Below are positions 1 through 7,004 of a DNA stretch of 8,430 bases, piece by piece (the first letter of the stretch is position 1; the number at the start of each line of letters is the position of its first letter). Under the pieces are notes generated by a model. That model saw nothing but the letters and a program-made list of their open reading frames with translations, made no database searches and was not told the DNA's origin. The position numbers and the translations under genes are program-made. The stretch is from an uncultured Collinsella sp. (lineage in GTDB: Bacteria > Actinomycetota > Coriobacteriia > Coriobacteriales > Coriobacteriaceae). The stretch is from contig CAJLAN010000059.1 in the NCBI GenBank assembly GCA_905204635.1, positions 1 to 8,430 of the forward strand, in the 5' to 3' direction.

Positions 1-403
1 CTCGGGCGCCCTCCCGCGCCAGGCGCTCGGCTGCAACATGGACTTTCTTTACGTAGGGGCAGGTGGCGTCTATGACGTTAAGGCCACGCTCGCGAGCGGC
101 ATCGATCACCTGCGGCACCACGCCGTGGGCGCGGATGATCACGGTGCCGGTTGTGGCATTATCCAAGTTCTCGGCCAGGCCAACGCCTGCCTCATCAAGC
201 TCGCGCACCACGATGGGGTTATGGATGAGCGGACCCAAGGTATGGACCTGAGTGCACTCCCCTGCCTGCGGCGCGGCGGCCAGCGCCATATCGAGCGCAC
301 GCTGTACGCCGTAGCAAGTGCCGGCGTGGGCGGCGATCTCGATAGTGGGCGCGTTTGCCTGGTCAGACGCAGCCGCGGCGGTGTTCGTCACGTTCTCGCT
401 CAT
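1..403 (-). CDS. ispH: 4-hydroxy-3-methylbut-2-enyl diphosphate reductase (IspH/LytB), N-terminal part, runs off left edge
   Basis: IspH is the cytosolic [4Fe-4S] enzyme that performs the last step of the MEP isoprenoid pathway, reducing HMBPP to IPP and DMAPP. My translation of the minus strand from ATG 403 gives 134 residues with the family landmarks in order: AGTCYGVQRAL with cluster Cys30, LGPLIHNPIVV with His61, VIIRAHGV with His93, and DATCPYVKK with the second cluster Cys115. The third cysteine and the C-terminal half lie beyond position 1. The protein starts about 20 residues before the usual family start, with an Ala/Asn/Thr-rich leader that may be a true extension. The ribosome site is weak (AGG about 9 nt upstream). 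The start lies 2 nt after the plsC stop, so translation is probably coupled. The cmk-plsC-ispH order is familiar in Gram-positive bacteria. Confidence 0.93.
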   Translation of the reverse strand, partial: MSENVTNTAAAASDQANAPTIEIAAHAGTCYGVQRALDMALAAAPQAGECTQVHTLGPLIHNPIVVRELDEAGVGLAENLDNATTGTVIIRAHGVVPQVIDAARERGLNVIDATCPYVKKVHVAAERLAREGAR

Positions 404-405
404 GG

Positions 406-1134
406 CTAGAACCTGCCCGGATGCTCGGCGCACAGGTCGTCTCGCATGGCGTAGACGCGGCTCATGGCCTCGGACTCAAACCATTCCAGGCGCTCCGTGC
501 GCTTAAGCCCAGCCGGTGCGTCGGAAAGCGAGACGGCCTTGCCGGCGCGGATCCAGCACTTCTTGGGACGCATGATCTTTTTGCCCGCGGGCGTGATGTC
601 GGACCAGCCGCAGATGGCGAGCGGGTTCACAGGTGCCTTGCCCATCTGGGCGATGAGCGCAAAGCCGCCGTGGACCTCGGGTTTGATCTCGCGCGAGCGG
701 ATGCGCGTGCCCTCGGGGAAGATCAGAACGTCCTCGCCGCGCTGCAGCGCATGCTGGGCGGCGCGCAGGCACTTCATATCGGCAGTACCACGCTCCACGG
801 GGATGCCGCCAACGCGGCTAAAGGCCCAGCGCACAATCTTGCTCTTGGCGAACTCGGACTTAAAGATGGGACGAATGCGGCGCCCCCCAAAGAACAGCGC
901 CGTCTCCACGGCCAAGAGCTCGGCCATCGAGGTGTGGTTGCAGATGACCACGCTGCCGCGGCCGTCCTGGCGCTCAAACAGCAGATCGGCATCCTCGACC
1001 TTCCAACGCCACATGAGCTTGGAGAAGGCCCAAAGGATTGCCATGACCACGAAAACGGTGCCGCGGATGAGCGCCGGGAACTCGGCGTAGGGGGCGTTGT
1101 AATAGTCCTCGGGCGTCTGCTTAAACAGGCGCAT
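406..1134 (-). CDS. plsC: 1-acyl-sn-glycerol-3-phosphate acyltransferase family protein (PlsC-like), variant HX4E motif
   Basis: This is a 242-residue membrane-associated acyltransferase of the PlsC/LPLAT family, expected to acylate lysophosphatidic acid to phosphatidic acid. A hydrophobic segment near residues 24-40 could anchor it to the membrane. Family blocks are in order: NHTSMAE (66-72, block I), GGIPVERG (109-116, block II), FPEGTR (139-144, block III) and a block IV-like VNPLAI (169-174). Block I normally reads H-X4-D; here it is His67-X4-Glu72, a conservative change in the catalytic dyad. The start is supported by a near-perfect AAAGGAGGT ribosome site that sits over the last codons and stop of cmk. 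It lies 3 nt after cmk and 2 nt before ispH, so it is an operon member. The family is clear; the exact acyl acceptor is inferred. Confidence 0.9.
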   Translation of the reverse strand: MRLFKQTPEDYYNAPYAEFPALIRGTVFVVMAILWAFSKLMWRWKVEDADLLFERQDGRGSVVICNHTSMAELLAVETALFFGGRRIRPIFKSEFAKSKIVRWAFSRVGGIPVERGTADMKCLRAAQHALQRGEDVLIFPEGTRIRSREIKPEVHGGFALIAQMGKAPVNPLAICGWSDITPAGKKIMRPKKCWIRAGKAVSLSDAPAGLKRTERLEWFESEAMSRVYAMRDDLCAEHPGRF

Positions 1135-1137
1135 GGG

Positions 1138-1824
1138 CTACCTCCTTTGGTTGATGAGGTCCTCGATGATACGAACGACCTCGTCGATGGTGTGAGCGGT
1201 GGAGTCGACGTGCACGGCGTCCTCGGCGGGCACGAGCGGGGCGACCTCGCGGCTGCTGTCGAGCTTGTCGCGCTGCTTAAGGGCGTCGAGGGTCTCGTCG
1301 ACCTCGGCCTCGAGCTGCTCGGACGTGAGCGGCTGAGCATCGTTTTGGTGACGCTGCAGCACACGGCGACGGGCGCGCTCGCGCGGGTCGGCGGTCAGGA
1401 AGACCTTGACCTGCGCGTTAGGGAACACGACGGTTCCGATGTCGCGACCCTCGGCCACGATGTCGCGATCCTCGGCGGCGCGGCGCTGATGGACGAGCAT
1501 GGCCGCGCGCACGCCCGGGTAGGCCGAGACCTTGGACACGTTGGCGTCGACCTGCGGGGTGCGAATGGCGGCCGAAGCGTCCTGGCCGTCGATGGTCAGG
1601 CGCGTATCCTCACCGGTGCCGTTGGTAAAGCGAATTTCGATCTGCTCGGCGAGGGCGTCGATGGCCGCCTCGTCGTCCAGATCGATGCCGCGGTCGAGCG
1701 CGGCGAAGGTGACGGCGCGATACATGGCGCCCGTATCGAGCTTGTTAAAGCCCAGCTGGCGGGCGATCTCCTTGGCGATGGTGGACTTGCCGGAACCGGC
1801 GGGGCCGTCGATGGCGACGATCAT
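1138..1824 (-). CDS. cmk: Cytidylate kinase
   Basis: Cytosolic (d)CMP kinase, 228 residues, the usual length for bacterial Cmk; it phosphorylates CMP and dCMP with ATP in pyrimidine salvage and nucleotide supply. The P-loop GPAGSGKST is at residues 7-15, followed by the CMP-side motif DTGAMYRAV (30-38), EGRDIGTVVFP (125-135), the arginine-rich lid around 148-154 (RERARRR) and the C-terminal RDKLDSSREVAPL (185-197) that helps recognise the base and sugar. The ATG at 1824 has a GAAAGGA-type ribosome site about 8 nt upstream. The 66-bp gap to the preceding pseudouridine synthase holds this site but no terminator that I can see, so read-through is likely. Its last two sense codons, AGG AGG, also form the core of the plsC ribosome site. 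Confidence 0.97.
   Translation of the reverse strand: MIVAIDGPAGSGKSTIAKEIARQLGFNKLDTGAMYRAVTFAALDRGIDLDDEAAIDALAEQIEIRFTNGTGEDTRLTIDGQDASAAIRTPQVDANVSKVSAYPGVRAAMLVHQRRAAEDRDIVAEGRDIGTVVFPNAQVKVFLTADPRERARRRVLQRHQNDAQPLTSEQLEAEVDETLDALKQRDKLDSSREVAPLVPAEDAVHVDSTAHTIDEVVRIIEDLINQRR
1140..1148 (-). promoter_or_regulatory. plsC ribosome binding site embedded in the cmk 3' end
   Basis: Reading the minus strand, AAAGGAGGT lies 5 nt before the plsC ATG. Its bases are also the Gln-Arg-Arg-stop end of cmk, so the coding sequence of one gene is constrained by the ribosome site of the next. Confidence 0.85.
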
Positions 1825-1890
1825 GCAATGCTTCCTTTCGGTGGTTGACGTGCTGGTATGGGACGCGGACGCTGTTGCTTGGCGGGTTGC

Positions 1891-2862
1891 CTAGCCTGTG
1901 TAGCGCTCGCGGTAGGTGTTGCGCTTGGGCGCGGAGCCGTGGCTGCCGTGGTGACGCGTACGGGTCGCGGTGTTGGTTGCCGGCGCGGCGCCGCGCTTGA
2001 AGCTGGCCTGCTTGGGCGGGATACCGCCGGCCTTGAGTATCTGCACCTCGCGGTCGGTGAGCTCGCGCCACGATCCCTTGGCCACATCCTTGAGCTCCAG
2101 GCCGGCAAAGTTGCAGCGGTGCAGACGGATCACCGGGTGGTGGATCTTGCTCAGCATGCGCTTGACCTGGTTCTTGCGGCCCTCGCGAATGATGACCTCC
2201 ACGGCGGTGGTGCCGGGCTTCACACCCTGCGGGGCCACGGCCTCGGCCTCGCGCGCGTTGATGATGCGGCAGATCGCCGGCTGGCACAGGCCGTCATCGA
2301 GCTCGATGCCGCGACGTAGCGGGTCTAGATCGCGGTCGGTCAGGCTGCCGTCCACGAGCGCCTGGTAGGTCTTGTAGACGTGCTTGCTGGGGTGTAGCAG
2401 GTCCTGTGACAGGTCGCCGTCGGTGGTAAAGAGCAAAAGGCCCGTGGTGTCGCGGTCCAGGCGACCCACCGGGAAAAGTCCCGGAAAACGGTCGCGCGGT
2501 ACCAGGTCGGCCACGCAAGGGCGCTCCTGCGGATCACTCATGGTGGTGAGGTAGCCTGTCGGCTTGTAGAGCATCAGGTATACGGCGCCCTGGTTGAGCT
2601 TGACGGGCATGCCGTCGACCTCAATGTGATCGCGGTCGACGTCGATCTTGGTACCCAGCTCGGTTGCGACCTCGCCGTTAACCGTCACGCGGCCGGCGGT
2701 CATCAGGTCCTCCGACCCGCGGCGGCTCGCAACGCCCGCGCGCGCCAAAAAGCGCTGCAGGCGCATGGTGTGCGGGTAGACGGACACCGCGTCGCCTACG
2801 GGCGCTGCGGTGTCCGTGGCGCTTGCGACGCGCGTCTCCCCTGCTTCGTTAGTCCTCGTCAT
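1891..2862 (-). CDS. RsuA/RluB-family 16S/23S rRNA pseudouridine synthase
   Basis: This enzyme converts a specific uridine of ribosomal RNA to pseudouridine; RluB-type function on 23S rRNA is likely from the neighbourhood but not proven. With the start at ATG 2862 it is 323 residues. An S4 RNA-binding domain begins at MRLQRFLARAGVASRR (33-48). The catalytic core holds GRLDRDTTGLLL (133-144) with Asp136 as the expected nucleophile, preceded by LYKPTGYLTT (98-107). REGRKNQVKRML (226-237) is the other family hallmark. The tail after about residue 285 is basic, low-complexity and rich in Ala, Thr, Arg and His, probably disordered and RNA-contacting. An upstream ATG at 2922 is possible but lies deep inside scpB; I prefer 2862 because GGAGG sits 6 nt before it. 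The gene overlaps the scpB end by 14 bp, implying coupling. Confidence 0.92.
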   Translation of the reverse strand: MTRTNEAGETRVASATDTAAPVGDAVSVYPHTMRLQRFLARAGVASRRGSEDLMTAGRVTVNGEVATELGTKIDVDRDHIEVDGMPVKLNQGAVYLMLYKPTGYLTTMSDPQERPCVADLVPRDRFPGLFPVGRLDRDTTGLLLFTTDGDLSQDLLHPSKHVYKTYQALVDGSLTDRDLDPLRRGIELDDGLCQPAICRIINAREAEAVAPQGVKPGTTAVEVIIREGRKNQVKRMLSKIHHPVIRLHRCNFAGLELKDVAKGSWRELTDREVQILKAGGIPPKQASFKRGAAPATNTATRTRHHGSHGSAPKRNTYRERYTG

Positions 2863-3568
2863 GTATATCCTCCGAGGTAGCACCTGTGAGCAGAAGCTCC
2901 TCTTCATCGGTGTCCTCAACATCGGTATCGATCAGTTCGCGCTCTTCGTCCAGATCTTCGGCCTGTTCCTCGAGCGTAGACTGAATGCTGCGGCCGCTCA
3001 GGCGCTCGCGGATAAACTGGCGCGACTGCTCGTCGGGGGCAAACTGCTCCAGATCGGGCAGGTCGCGGGTGGAGCGCAGACCGAACTTTTCCAAGAAGGC
3101 GTTGGTCGTGCCGTAAATGATGGCCTGACCGCGCTGGGGGTCACGGCCGAGCTCGCGCACCAGACCCTTGTCCACGAGCGACGCGATGACGCCGTCTGAG
3201 TTGACGCCGCGGATGCCCTTGACCACCTCGCGCGTTACGGGCTGGTGGTATGCGATGACGGCCAGGGTTTCGAGCGCCGCCTGGGACAGCTTTTGCGTGT
3301 CCCAGCTCAACACATAGGCCTCGACCACGTCGTGGTAGGCGGGGTGCGTGAACAGGCGCCAGCCGCCGGCGACCTCGCGCAGCTGAAAGCCGCGGTTGGC
3401 CTCCTCGTACTCAACCTTGAGCTCGGCGAGCAGCGACGCGCACTCGCCGGGGGCGATATCCAGTGCGCCGGCCAGCGCGGGCGCACTCACTGGGTCGCTT
3501 GACACCAGCAGCAGCGCCTCGAGGGCGCCTTTGAGGCTGTTTGCCTCCAGCGTGGAAAGGGTTGACAT
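2849..3568 (-). CDS. scpB: Segregation and condensation protein B (ScpB)
   Basis: ScpB is the winged-helix kleisin-associated subunit of the SMC-ScpA-ScpB condensin that compacts and segregates the chromosome. The 239-residue product has the family signature in its second winged helix: LSQAALETLAVIAYHQPVT (94-112), IRGVNSDG (119-126), then YGTTNAFLEKFGL (152-164). The N-terminal winged helix (about 8-80) includes the GALEALLLVSSDPVS region typical of the family. The C-terminus from about 200 is a strongly acidic, probably disordered tail; such tails vary between species. The ATG at 3568 is preceded by TAGGAG with a 9-nt spacer, and the TAG of that site is the scpA stop codon. The start is 11 nt after scpA. 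The stop lies 14 nt inside the next gene. Confidence 0.96.
   Translation of the reverse strand: MSTLSTLEANSLKGALEALLLVSSDPVSAPALAGALDIAPGECASLLAELKVEYEEANRGFQLREVAGGWRLFTHPAYHDVVEAYVLSWDTQKLSQAALETLAVIAYHQPVTREVVKGIRGVNSDGVIASLVDKGLVRELGRDPQRGQAIIYGTTNAFLEKFGLRSTRDLPDLEQFAPDEQSRQFIRERLSGRSIQSTLEEQAEDLDEERELIDTDVEDTDEEELLLTGATSEDIHDED
2869..2873 (-). promoter_or_regulatory. Ribosome binding site that sets the pseudouridine synthase start
   Basis: On the minus strand GGAGG is followed by a 6-nt spacer and ATG at 2862. It lies inside the 3' end of scpB and argues for this start over the in-frame ATG 60 nt further upstream. Confidence 0.8.
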
Positions 3569-3579
3569 GGTTGCGGCTC

Positions 3580-4392
3580 CTATTCGGTGAGCTCGGGGCC
3601 CTCGCCGGGCACATAGGCCTCGGCGCCTTCGACGCGGTTGATACGGATGGTTCCAAAGATCTCGTCCTGGCTCAGCGTGAGCGAGCCGCGCTTGGCGAGC
3701 TCAAGCATAGCTAGGAAGGTGACGACGAGCTGCTCGGTGGTGGCATCGCCGTCCAGTAGCTCGCGGAAGGTGCAGGTTTGGTGCGCCATGGTAAAGCGGT
3801 CGACTGAGGCCACCGTCAGGTCGAGCGGAACGCGATGGGGTGCCACGTGCTCGGCCTCCAGCAAGAAGGTCTGTCGCTTCCCGTCCAGGTCGGCGCAGAT
3901 GACGGCGAGACCGCGCAGCGTGATGCCGGCAAGGTAGTCGGGCATAAGGCCTAGGAACTCGGGGTCGGGGCCGGCCACACGCGGGTGCATGCGGCTTTCG
4001 GCCTGCATGCGGGCACCGAGGGCTGCAGCCGCGCCTTTAAACTGCTTGTAGGCAATCAGGCGCTGGATCAGGACCTCGCGCAGGGCGTCGCCGTCAAGCG
4101 TGCTGAGCTCCTCAAGGTCTTCGTCGAACTCGTCATCGTCGTCATCGACTTTGCGCGGGGCCTCCTGCGGCACCAGAGAGGCAGCCTTGATGTCCAAAAG
4201 GGTTGCCGCGACCAGCAAAAAGTCGCTCGCCACGTCCAGGTCCAGCGCCTCGATGCGCTCGGCCTCGGCAAGGTACTGCTCGGCCACCTCGCTGATGGAG
4301 ATGGCGCCGATATCTACTTTTTGGCGGGTTACCAGCTGCAGCAGCAGGTCGAACGGTCCGCTGTAGACCTGCGTCGACACGCGATACGACAT
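3580..4392 (-). CDS. scpA: Segregation and condensation protein A (ScpA, kleisin)
   Basis: ScpA is the kleisin that bridges the SMC dimer heads and binds ScpB. The 270-residue product begins with the typical YSGPFDLLLQLV (10-21), continues with the SMC-neck-binding helical region and LLVAATLLDIKAASLVP (59-75), and ends in a winged helix (about 225-265; ELAKRGSLTLSQDEIFGTI) that would contact the SMC head. An acidic insert at 83-95 (mostly Asp and Glu) separates the N-terminal domain from the middle. The start is strongly supported by AAAGGAGGT 5 nt upstream. It follows the M50 protease after an 84-bp gap, so it may have its own promoter, but I find no convincing -35/-10 there. It is coupled to scpB through a shared ribosome-site/stop overlap. 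Confidence 0.96.
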   Translation of the reverse strand: MSYRVSTQVYSGPFDLLLQLVTRQKVDIGAISISEVAEQYLAEAERIEALDLDVASDFLLVAATLLDIKAASLVPQEAPRKVDDDDDEFDEDLEELSTLDGDALREVLIQRLIAYKQFKGAAAALGARMQAESRMHPRVAGPDPEFLGLMPDYLAGITLRGLAVICADLDGKRQTFLLEAEHVAPHRVPLDLTVASVDRFTMAHQTCTFRELLDGDATTEQLVVTFLAMLELAKRGSLTLSQDEIFGTIRINRVEGAEAYVPGEGPELTE

Positions 4393-4397
4393 CTTCG

Positions 4398-4406
4398 ACC
4401 TCCTTT
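4398..4406 (-). promoter_or_regulatory. Strong ribosome binding site of scpA
   Basis: Minus-strand AAAGGAGGT, 5 nt before ATG 4392. It is the best ribosome site in the scp block and fixes the scpA start. Confidence 0.85.
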
Positions 4407-4442
4407 GACGGCGCCTTCGCGGCGCGGTTTGGGTGCATGTTG

Positions 4443-4461
4443 CGACCGTTTTGCACGGTCG
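4443..4461. repeat. Short perfect hairpin between the M50 protease gene and scpA
   Basis: CGACCGT (4443-4449) and ACGGTCG (4455-4461) form a 7-bp perfect stem around a 5-nt loop. It lies 15 bp after the protease stop codon and 51 bp before the scpA start. No T-run follows on either strand, so it is not a classic intrinsic terminator. It could be an operator, a processing site or an attenuating leader structure. A second, weaker GC-rich stem (4411-4415 with 4421-4425) sits closer to scpA. Confidence 0.55.
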
Positions 4462-4476
4462 ACCTGTTAGTTTACC

Positions 4477-5160
4477 TTAGATACCGGCGATTGCGAAGTT
4501 AAGCAGCTGCTCAGCAAGTGGATACACGGTAACGTCGAAATAGCGGCCGATCACATCGATGCCGGTCCACATGGGCAACAGGTACAGAACCAGGATGAGG
4601 ATGGGCATGGCGTATTGCTGCAGGCGGTAGTAGTTGGCGAGCGCCTTGCCCTTGAGGAACGGCACGATAATCGATGAGCCGTCGAGCGGCGGGATCGGGA
4701 TGAGGTTAAAGAACGCGAGCGACAAGTTGACCACGATAAACGTGGCGCCGAAGTTCATAATTTGCGACGCCAGGGCAAATGACATGCTGGTGTAGAGGTT
4801 GCCATAGGTCAGGCGCATGAGGGCGGCAGCAAGACACGCGAGTGCGATGTTCGATGCGGGGCCGGCTACGCTCACCAGGACCTCGTCGCGCTTGGGGTGC
4901 TTGAGGTTGTTGAGGTAGACGGGCACGGGCTTGGCGAAGGCAAACACCGGGCCACCGGCTGCGAGCATGAGCAGCGGCAGGATGATGGTGCCAAACGGGT
5001 CGATATGGTTGAGCGGGTTGAGCGAGACGCGTCCGCGCGAACGGGCCGTTTTGTCGCCGAGTGCCCAGGCCGCGGCTGCGTGCGCGCTCTCGTGGATAAC
5101 GATGCCCACGATGACGGCAATCGCGCTGGCGAGCAGGTTCATGAGGTAGCTGCTGGACAT
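4477..5160 (-). CDS. Site-2 protease family M50 membrane metalloprotease
   Basis: Integral-membrane zinc protease of 227 residues. The catalytic HExxH is HESAH at 23-27 within the first membrane segment (about 8-30). The third zinc ligand is expected at Asp160 in NLIPIPPLDG (152-161), the second hallmark of the family. Hydrophobic stretches near 58-76, 95-115, 133-155 and 183-197 make a multi-span core. NPLNHIDPFG (48-57) is a common feature of the short, PDZ-less bacterial members. The substrate is unknown; such proteins often sit next to scpA in Gram-positive genomes without a proven functional link. The ATG at 5160 follows TAGGGGAG, whose TAG is the stop codon of the upstream small membrane protein, so translation is probably coupled. 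Confidence 0.92.
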   Translation of the reverse strand: MSSSYLMNLLASAIAVIVGIVIHESAHAAAAWALGDKTARSRGRVSLNPLNHIDPFGTIILPLLMLAAGGPVFAFAKPVPVYLNNLKHPKRDEVLVSVAGPASNIALACLAAALMRLTYGNLYTSMSFALASQIMNFGATFIVVNLSLAFFNLIPIPPLDGSSIIVPFLKGKALANYYRLQQYAMPILILVLYLLPMWTGIDVIGRYFDVTVYPLAEQLLNFAIAGI

Positions 5161-5169
5161 GGTGCTCCC

Positions 5170-5466
5170 CTAGCGGACGCGGCGCGAGGTGCGCGTGAGC
5201 AGGTAGTCGGCCACAAACAAGATTACCGCGACGATGGCATAATCCAGGCGGAACACGCCGCCAAAGGGCGAGGTGATAACGCCGTAGCCTGCAATGGCGC
5301 TCGGCAGTGCGCGCGAAAGCTCAACGACAAAGCCCACGATCTGCAGCTTGGCGGTGAGGCCGCTAAAACACAGCAGCACGGTCATCGCGCTCATAAAGAT
5401 GCCGCAGATGCGACAGGCGGTGGCGATGATGCTCATCGCCACGGCGGTGGCCTTACGAGAGTTCAC
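5170..5466 (-). CDS. Small membrane protein of unknown function (GTG start)
   Basis: I do not recognise this 98-residue product. The reading frame stays open further upstream, but that stretch only mirrors the ABC-F gene; GTG 5466 is chosen because AGGAG lies 7 nt before it and because the start overlaps the ABC-F stop by 14 bp, matching the coupled style of this operon. It shows an N-terminal hydrophobic segment with two cysteines (about 9-36), a middle amphipathic or hydrophobic stretch (42-60), a loop [13 protein letters not shown] (64-76) and a C-terminal hydrophobic helix (about 76-89) ending in a basic tail (RTSRRVR). This suggests two or three membrane spans. The loop plus last helix faintly recalls YggT-type proteins, too weakly for a call. 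It lies 9 nt before the M50 protease and could be its partner, which is inference only. Confidence 0.65.
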   Translation of the reverse strand: MNSRKATAVAMSIIATACRICGIFMSAMTVLLCFSGLTAKLQIVGFVVELSRALPSAIAGYGVITSPFGGVFRLDYAIVAVILFVADYLLTRTSRRVR

Positions 5467-6847
5467 GCGCGGTCTCCTCTTCGATCTGGGTGGAAAGCTC
5501 CAGCCATTCGTCCTCGAGCTTGGGCAGCTCTTGCTTAAGGCCGTTATATTCCCCCAGCGCGGCGTTGAACTTGTCTTGATCGGCATAAAGCTCTTCGCTT
5601 GCCATCAATTCCATAAGCTCGTCATAGCGGGCGCGCTTTTTGTCGAGCTCCGCCTCGATCTTCTTTAGCTGGTTGCGCACGCCCTTGAGCTTTTTGTTGA
5701 GCGCGGCGCGGGCCTGGGCCTCGGCGCGCTTTTGCTCCTTGGTCTTTTTGCCCTCGGCCGGCTTAGGAGCGGCAGCGGGGGTGTCGGCCTGGGCGGCGCT
5801 AGCTTTGGTGGGCTTGGCCGCGGCGGGCGCGCTCTCCCCTGCCGCCTCGGCGGCGGCGCGGGCTGCGAGGTCCTCGCGCTTGTAGAGGTAGTAGTCGTAG
5901 TCGCCGTCGTAGACCGTGACCTTGCCATCGCGGATGTCAATGATGCGGTTGGCCACAGCGCGTACCAGGTGCTCGTCGTGGCTGATCAGCACGATGGTGC
6001 CGGGGAAGTTCTGCAGGGCGTTCTCGAGCATGTCCACCGAGTCGATGTCCAGGTGGTTGGTGGGCTCGTCCAGGCACAGGAGTGCCTCGGGGGCCACAAG
6101 CATCTTGGCCAGTGCCAGACGCGCCTTTTCGCCGCCGGAGAGGACGCGGACCTGCTTCTCGATGGAATCGTTGTCGCTAAACAGGAAGGCGCCCAGCAGG
6201 CTGCGCTGCTGCGGCACGGTCCACTTGGGCGTGACGGTGTCGATCTCTTGCAGGACGGTATTGGACTCGGTCATGCCCTCGAGTGCGTGCTGGGCGTAGT
6301 AGGCGACGCCGACGTTGGTGCCCAGATCGCGGGTGCCGGTGGTGGGCGGCTCCAGGCCGGCGAGAATCTTCATGAGCGTGGACTTGCCGGCGCCGTTGGG
6401 GCCGACGAGCGCCACGTGCTCGCCGCGGTAGAGCTTGAGGTCGATATCGCTGTAGATGTGCTTGTTGCCGTAAGACTTGGACACGCCCTCCAGACCCACG
6501 ACCATGTCGCCCGAGCGCGGCGGATCGGGGAACTTAAAGTCGATGTGCTTGTGGCCCTCGGGCAGGATGACGAGCTCTTTTTTGATCTGCTCGATCTTTC
6601 GGATGCGCTCCTGAGCCTGGGCAGCCTTGGTGGGCTTGTAGCGGAACTTATCGACGAAGACCTGCATGTGGGCGATGTCGCGCTCCTGGGCGGCGCGCTT
6701 GGCGCGCATCTGCTCCAGGTTGTCCTCGCGCTGCTTGAGGTAGCTGCTGTAGTTGCCGGTGTAGGTGGTCACGCGGCGGTTCTCGAGCGCGGCCACGTGG
6801 TCGACGCAGGCGTCCATGAAGGCGCGGTCGTGGCTGACGATGAGCAC
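5453..6847 (-). CDS. ABC-F family ATPase, 5'-truncated (first ATPase domain missing)
   Basis: ABC-F proteins are soluble, ribosome-associated ATPases with two nucleotide-binding domains joined by a linker that reaches the ribosomal E/P sites; they act in translation rescue, fine-tuning or antibiotic resistance. Here 464 residues remain, against roughly 600-650 in complete members. The fragment opens at [11 protein letters not shown], the switch-histidine end of domain 1, so that domain's Walker A, signature and Walker B are absent. Still present are the linker (about 40-110, including [15 protein letters not shown]), a complete second domain (Walker [10 protein letters not shown] 149-157, signature LSGGE 236-240, Walker [13 protein letters not shown] 256-267, switch LISHD 287-291), an Ala/Pro/Lys-rich spacer (about 330-370) and a charged coiled coil (370-464). 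The GTG at 6847 is only the first start-like codon after the break; there is no ribosome site. It is probably a broken gene or a misjoined contig. Confidence 0.88.
   Translation of the reverse strand: MLIVSHDRAFMDACVDHVAALENRRVTTYTGNYSSYLKQREDNLEQMRAKRAAQERDIAHMQVFVDKFRYKPTKAAQAQERIRKIEQIKKELVILPEGHKHIDFKFPDPPRSGDMVVGLEGVSKSYGNKHIYSDIDLKLYRGEHVALVGPNGAGKSTLMKILAGLEPPTTGTRDLGTNVGVAYYAQHALEGMTESNTVLQEIDTVTPKWTVPQQRSLLGAFLFSDNDSIEKQVRVLSGGEKARLALAKMLVAPEALLCLDEPTNHLDIDSVDMLENALQNFPGTIVLISHDEHLVRAVANRIIDIRDGKVTVYDGDYDYYLYKREDLAARAAAEAAGESAPAAAKPTKASAAQADTPAAAPKPAEGKKTKEQKRAEAQARAALNKKLKGVRNQLKKIEAELDKKRARYDELMELMASEELYADQDKFNAALGEYNGLKQELPKLEDEWLELSTQIEEETARELS
5474..5478 (-). promoter_or_regulatory. 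Ribosome binding site deciding the GTG start of the small membrane protein
   Basis: Minus-strand AGGAG with a 7-nt spacer before GTG 5466. It lies within the last codons of the ABC-F gene. No comparable site supports the ATG codons further inside the frame. Confidence 0.65.
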
Positions 6848-6982
6848 GGCATCACCTCCAAGGACGGCGTATTCGCCGGCGGCGACGCCGTTACCGGCGC
6901 AGCTACCGTTATCCTCGCAATGGGCGCTGGCAAGCGCGCTGCGGCTGCAATGGACGAGTACATCAAGAATAAGAACAAGTAA
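6836..6982 (+). pseudogene. C-terminal fragment of glutamate synthase small subunit-type oxidoreductase
   Basis: The last 48 codons read into TAA (6980-6982) as [21 protein letters not shown], continued by [20 protein letters not shown]. This is the FAD-binding C-terminus of the GltD/NADPH-dependent glutamate synthase (GltA) family: [15 protein letters not shown] carries the conserved Gly-Gly-Asp that contacts FAD, and AMGAGKRAA is the closing helix. The rest of the enzyme (several hundred residues with the Fe-S and NADPH domains) should lie upstream, but that DNA is instead the opposite strand of the ABC-F gene. The plus-strand frame stays open back to about 5732, but that portion is only ABC-F antisense. 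The exact left limit is uncertain by about 20 bp. Its natural terminator follows directly. Confidence 0.82.
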
Positions 6983-7004
6983 TTTTTGCTTGATATGAGG
7001 AAAG

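Noticed and set aside
355..1848. Long plus-strand open frame of 497 codons
   Set aside because: It lies entirely opposite ispH, plsC and cmk, which have clear family motifs, and it reads as Ala/Gly/Leu/Asp/His-rich antisense typical of high-GC DNA.
2862..2922. Earlier ATG at 2922 for the pseudouridine synthase
   Set aside because: It would add 20 residues that are antisense-like scpB overlap and has no good ribosome site, while ATG 2862 has GGAGG at 6 nt.
5732..6982. Plus-strand open frame of 416 codons ending in the GltA-like C-terminus
   Set aside because: Only the last 48 codons are homologous. The rest is the antisense of the ABC-F gene, so this is not a real fusion protein.
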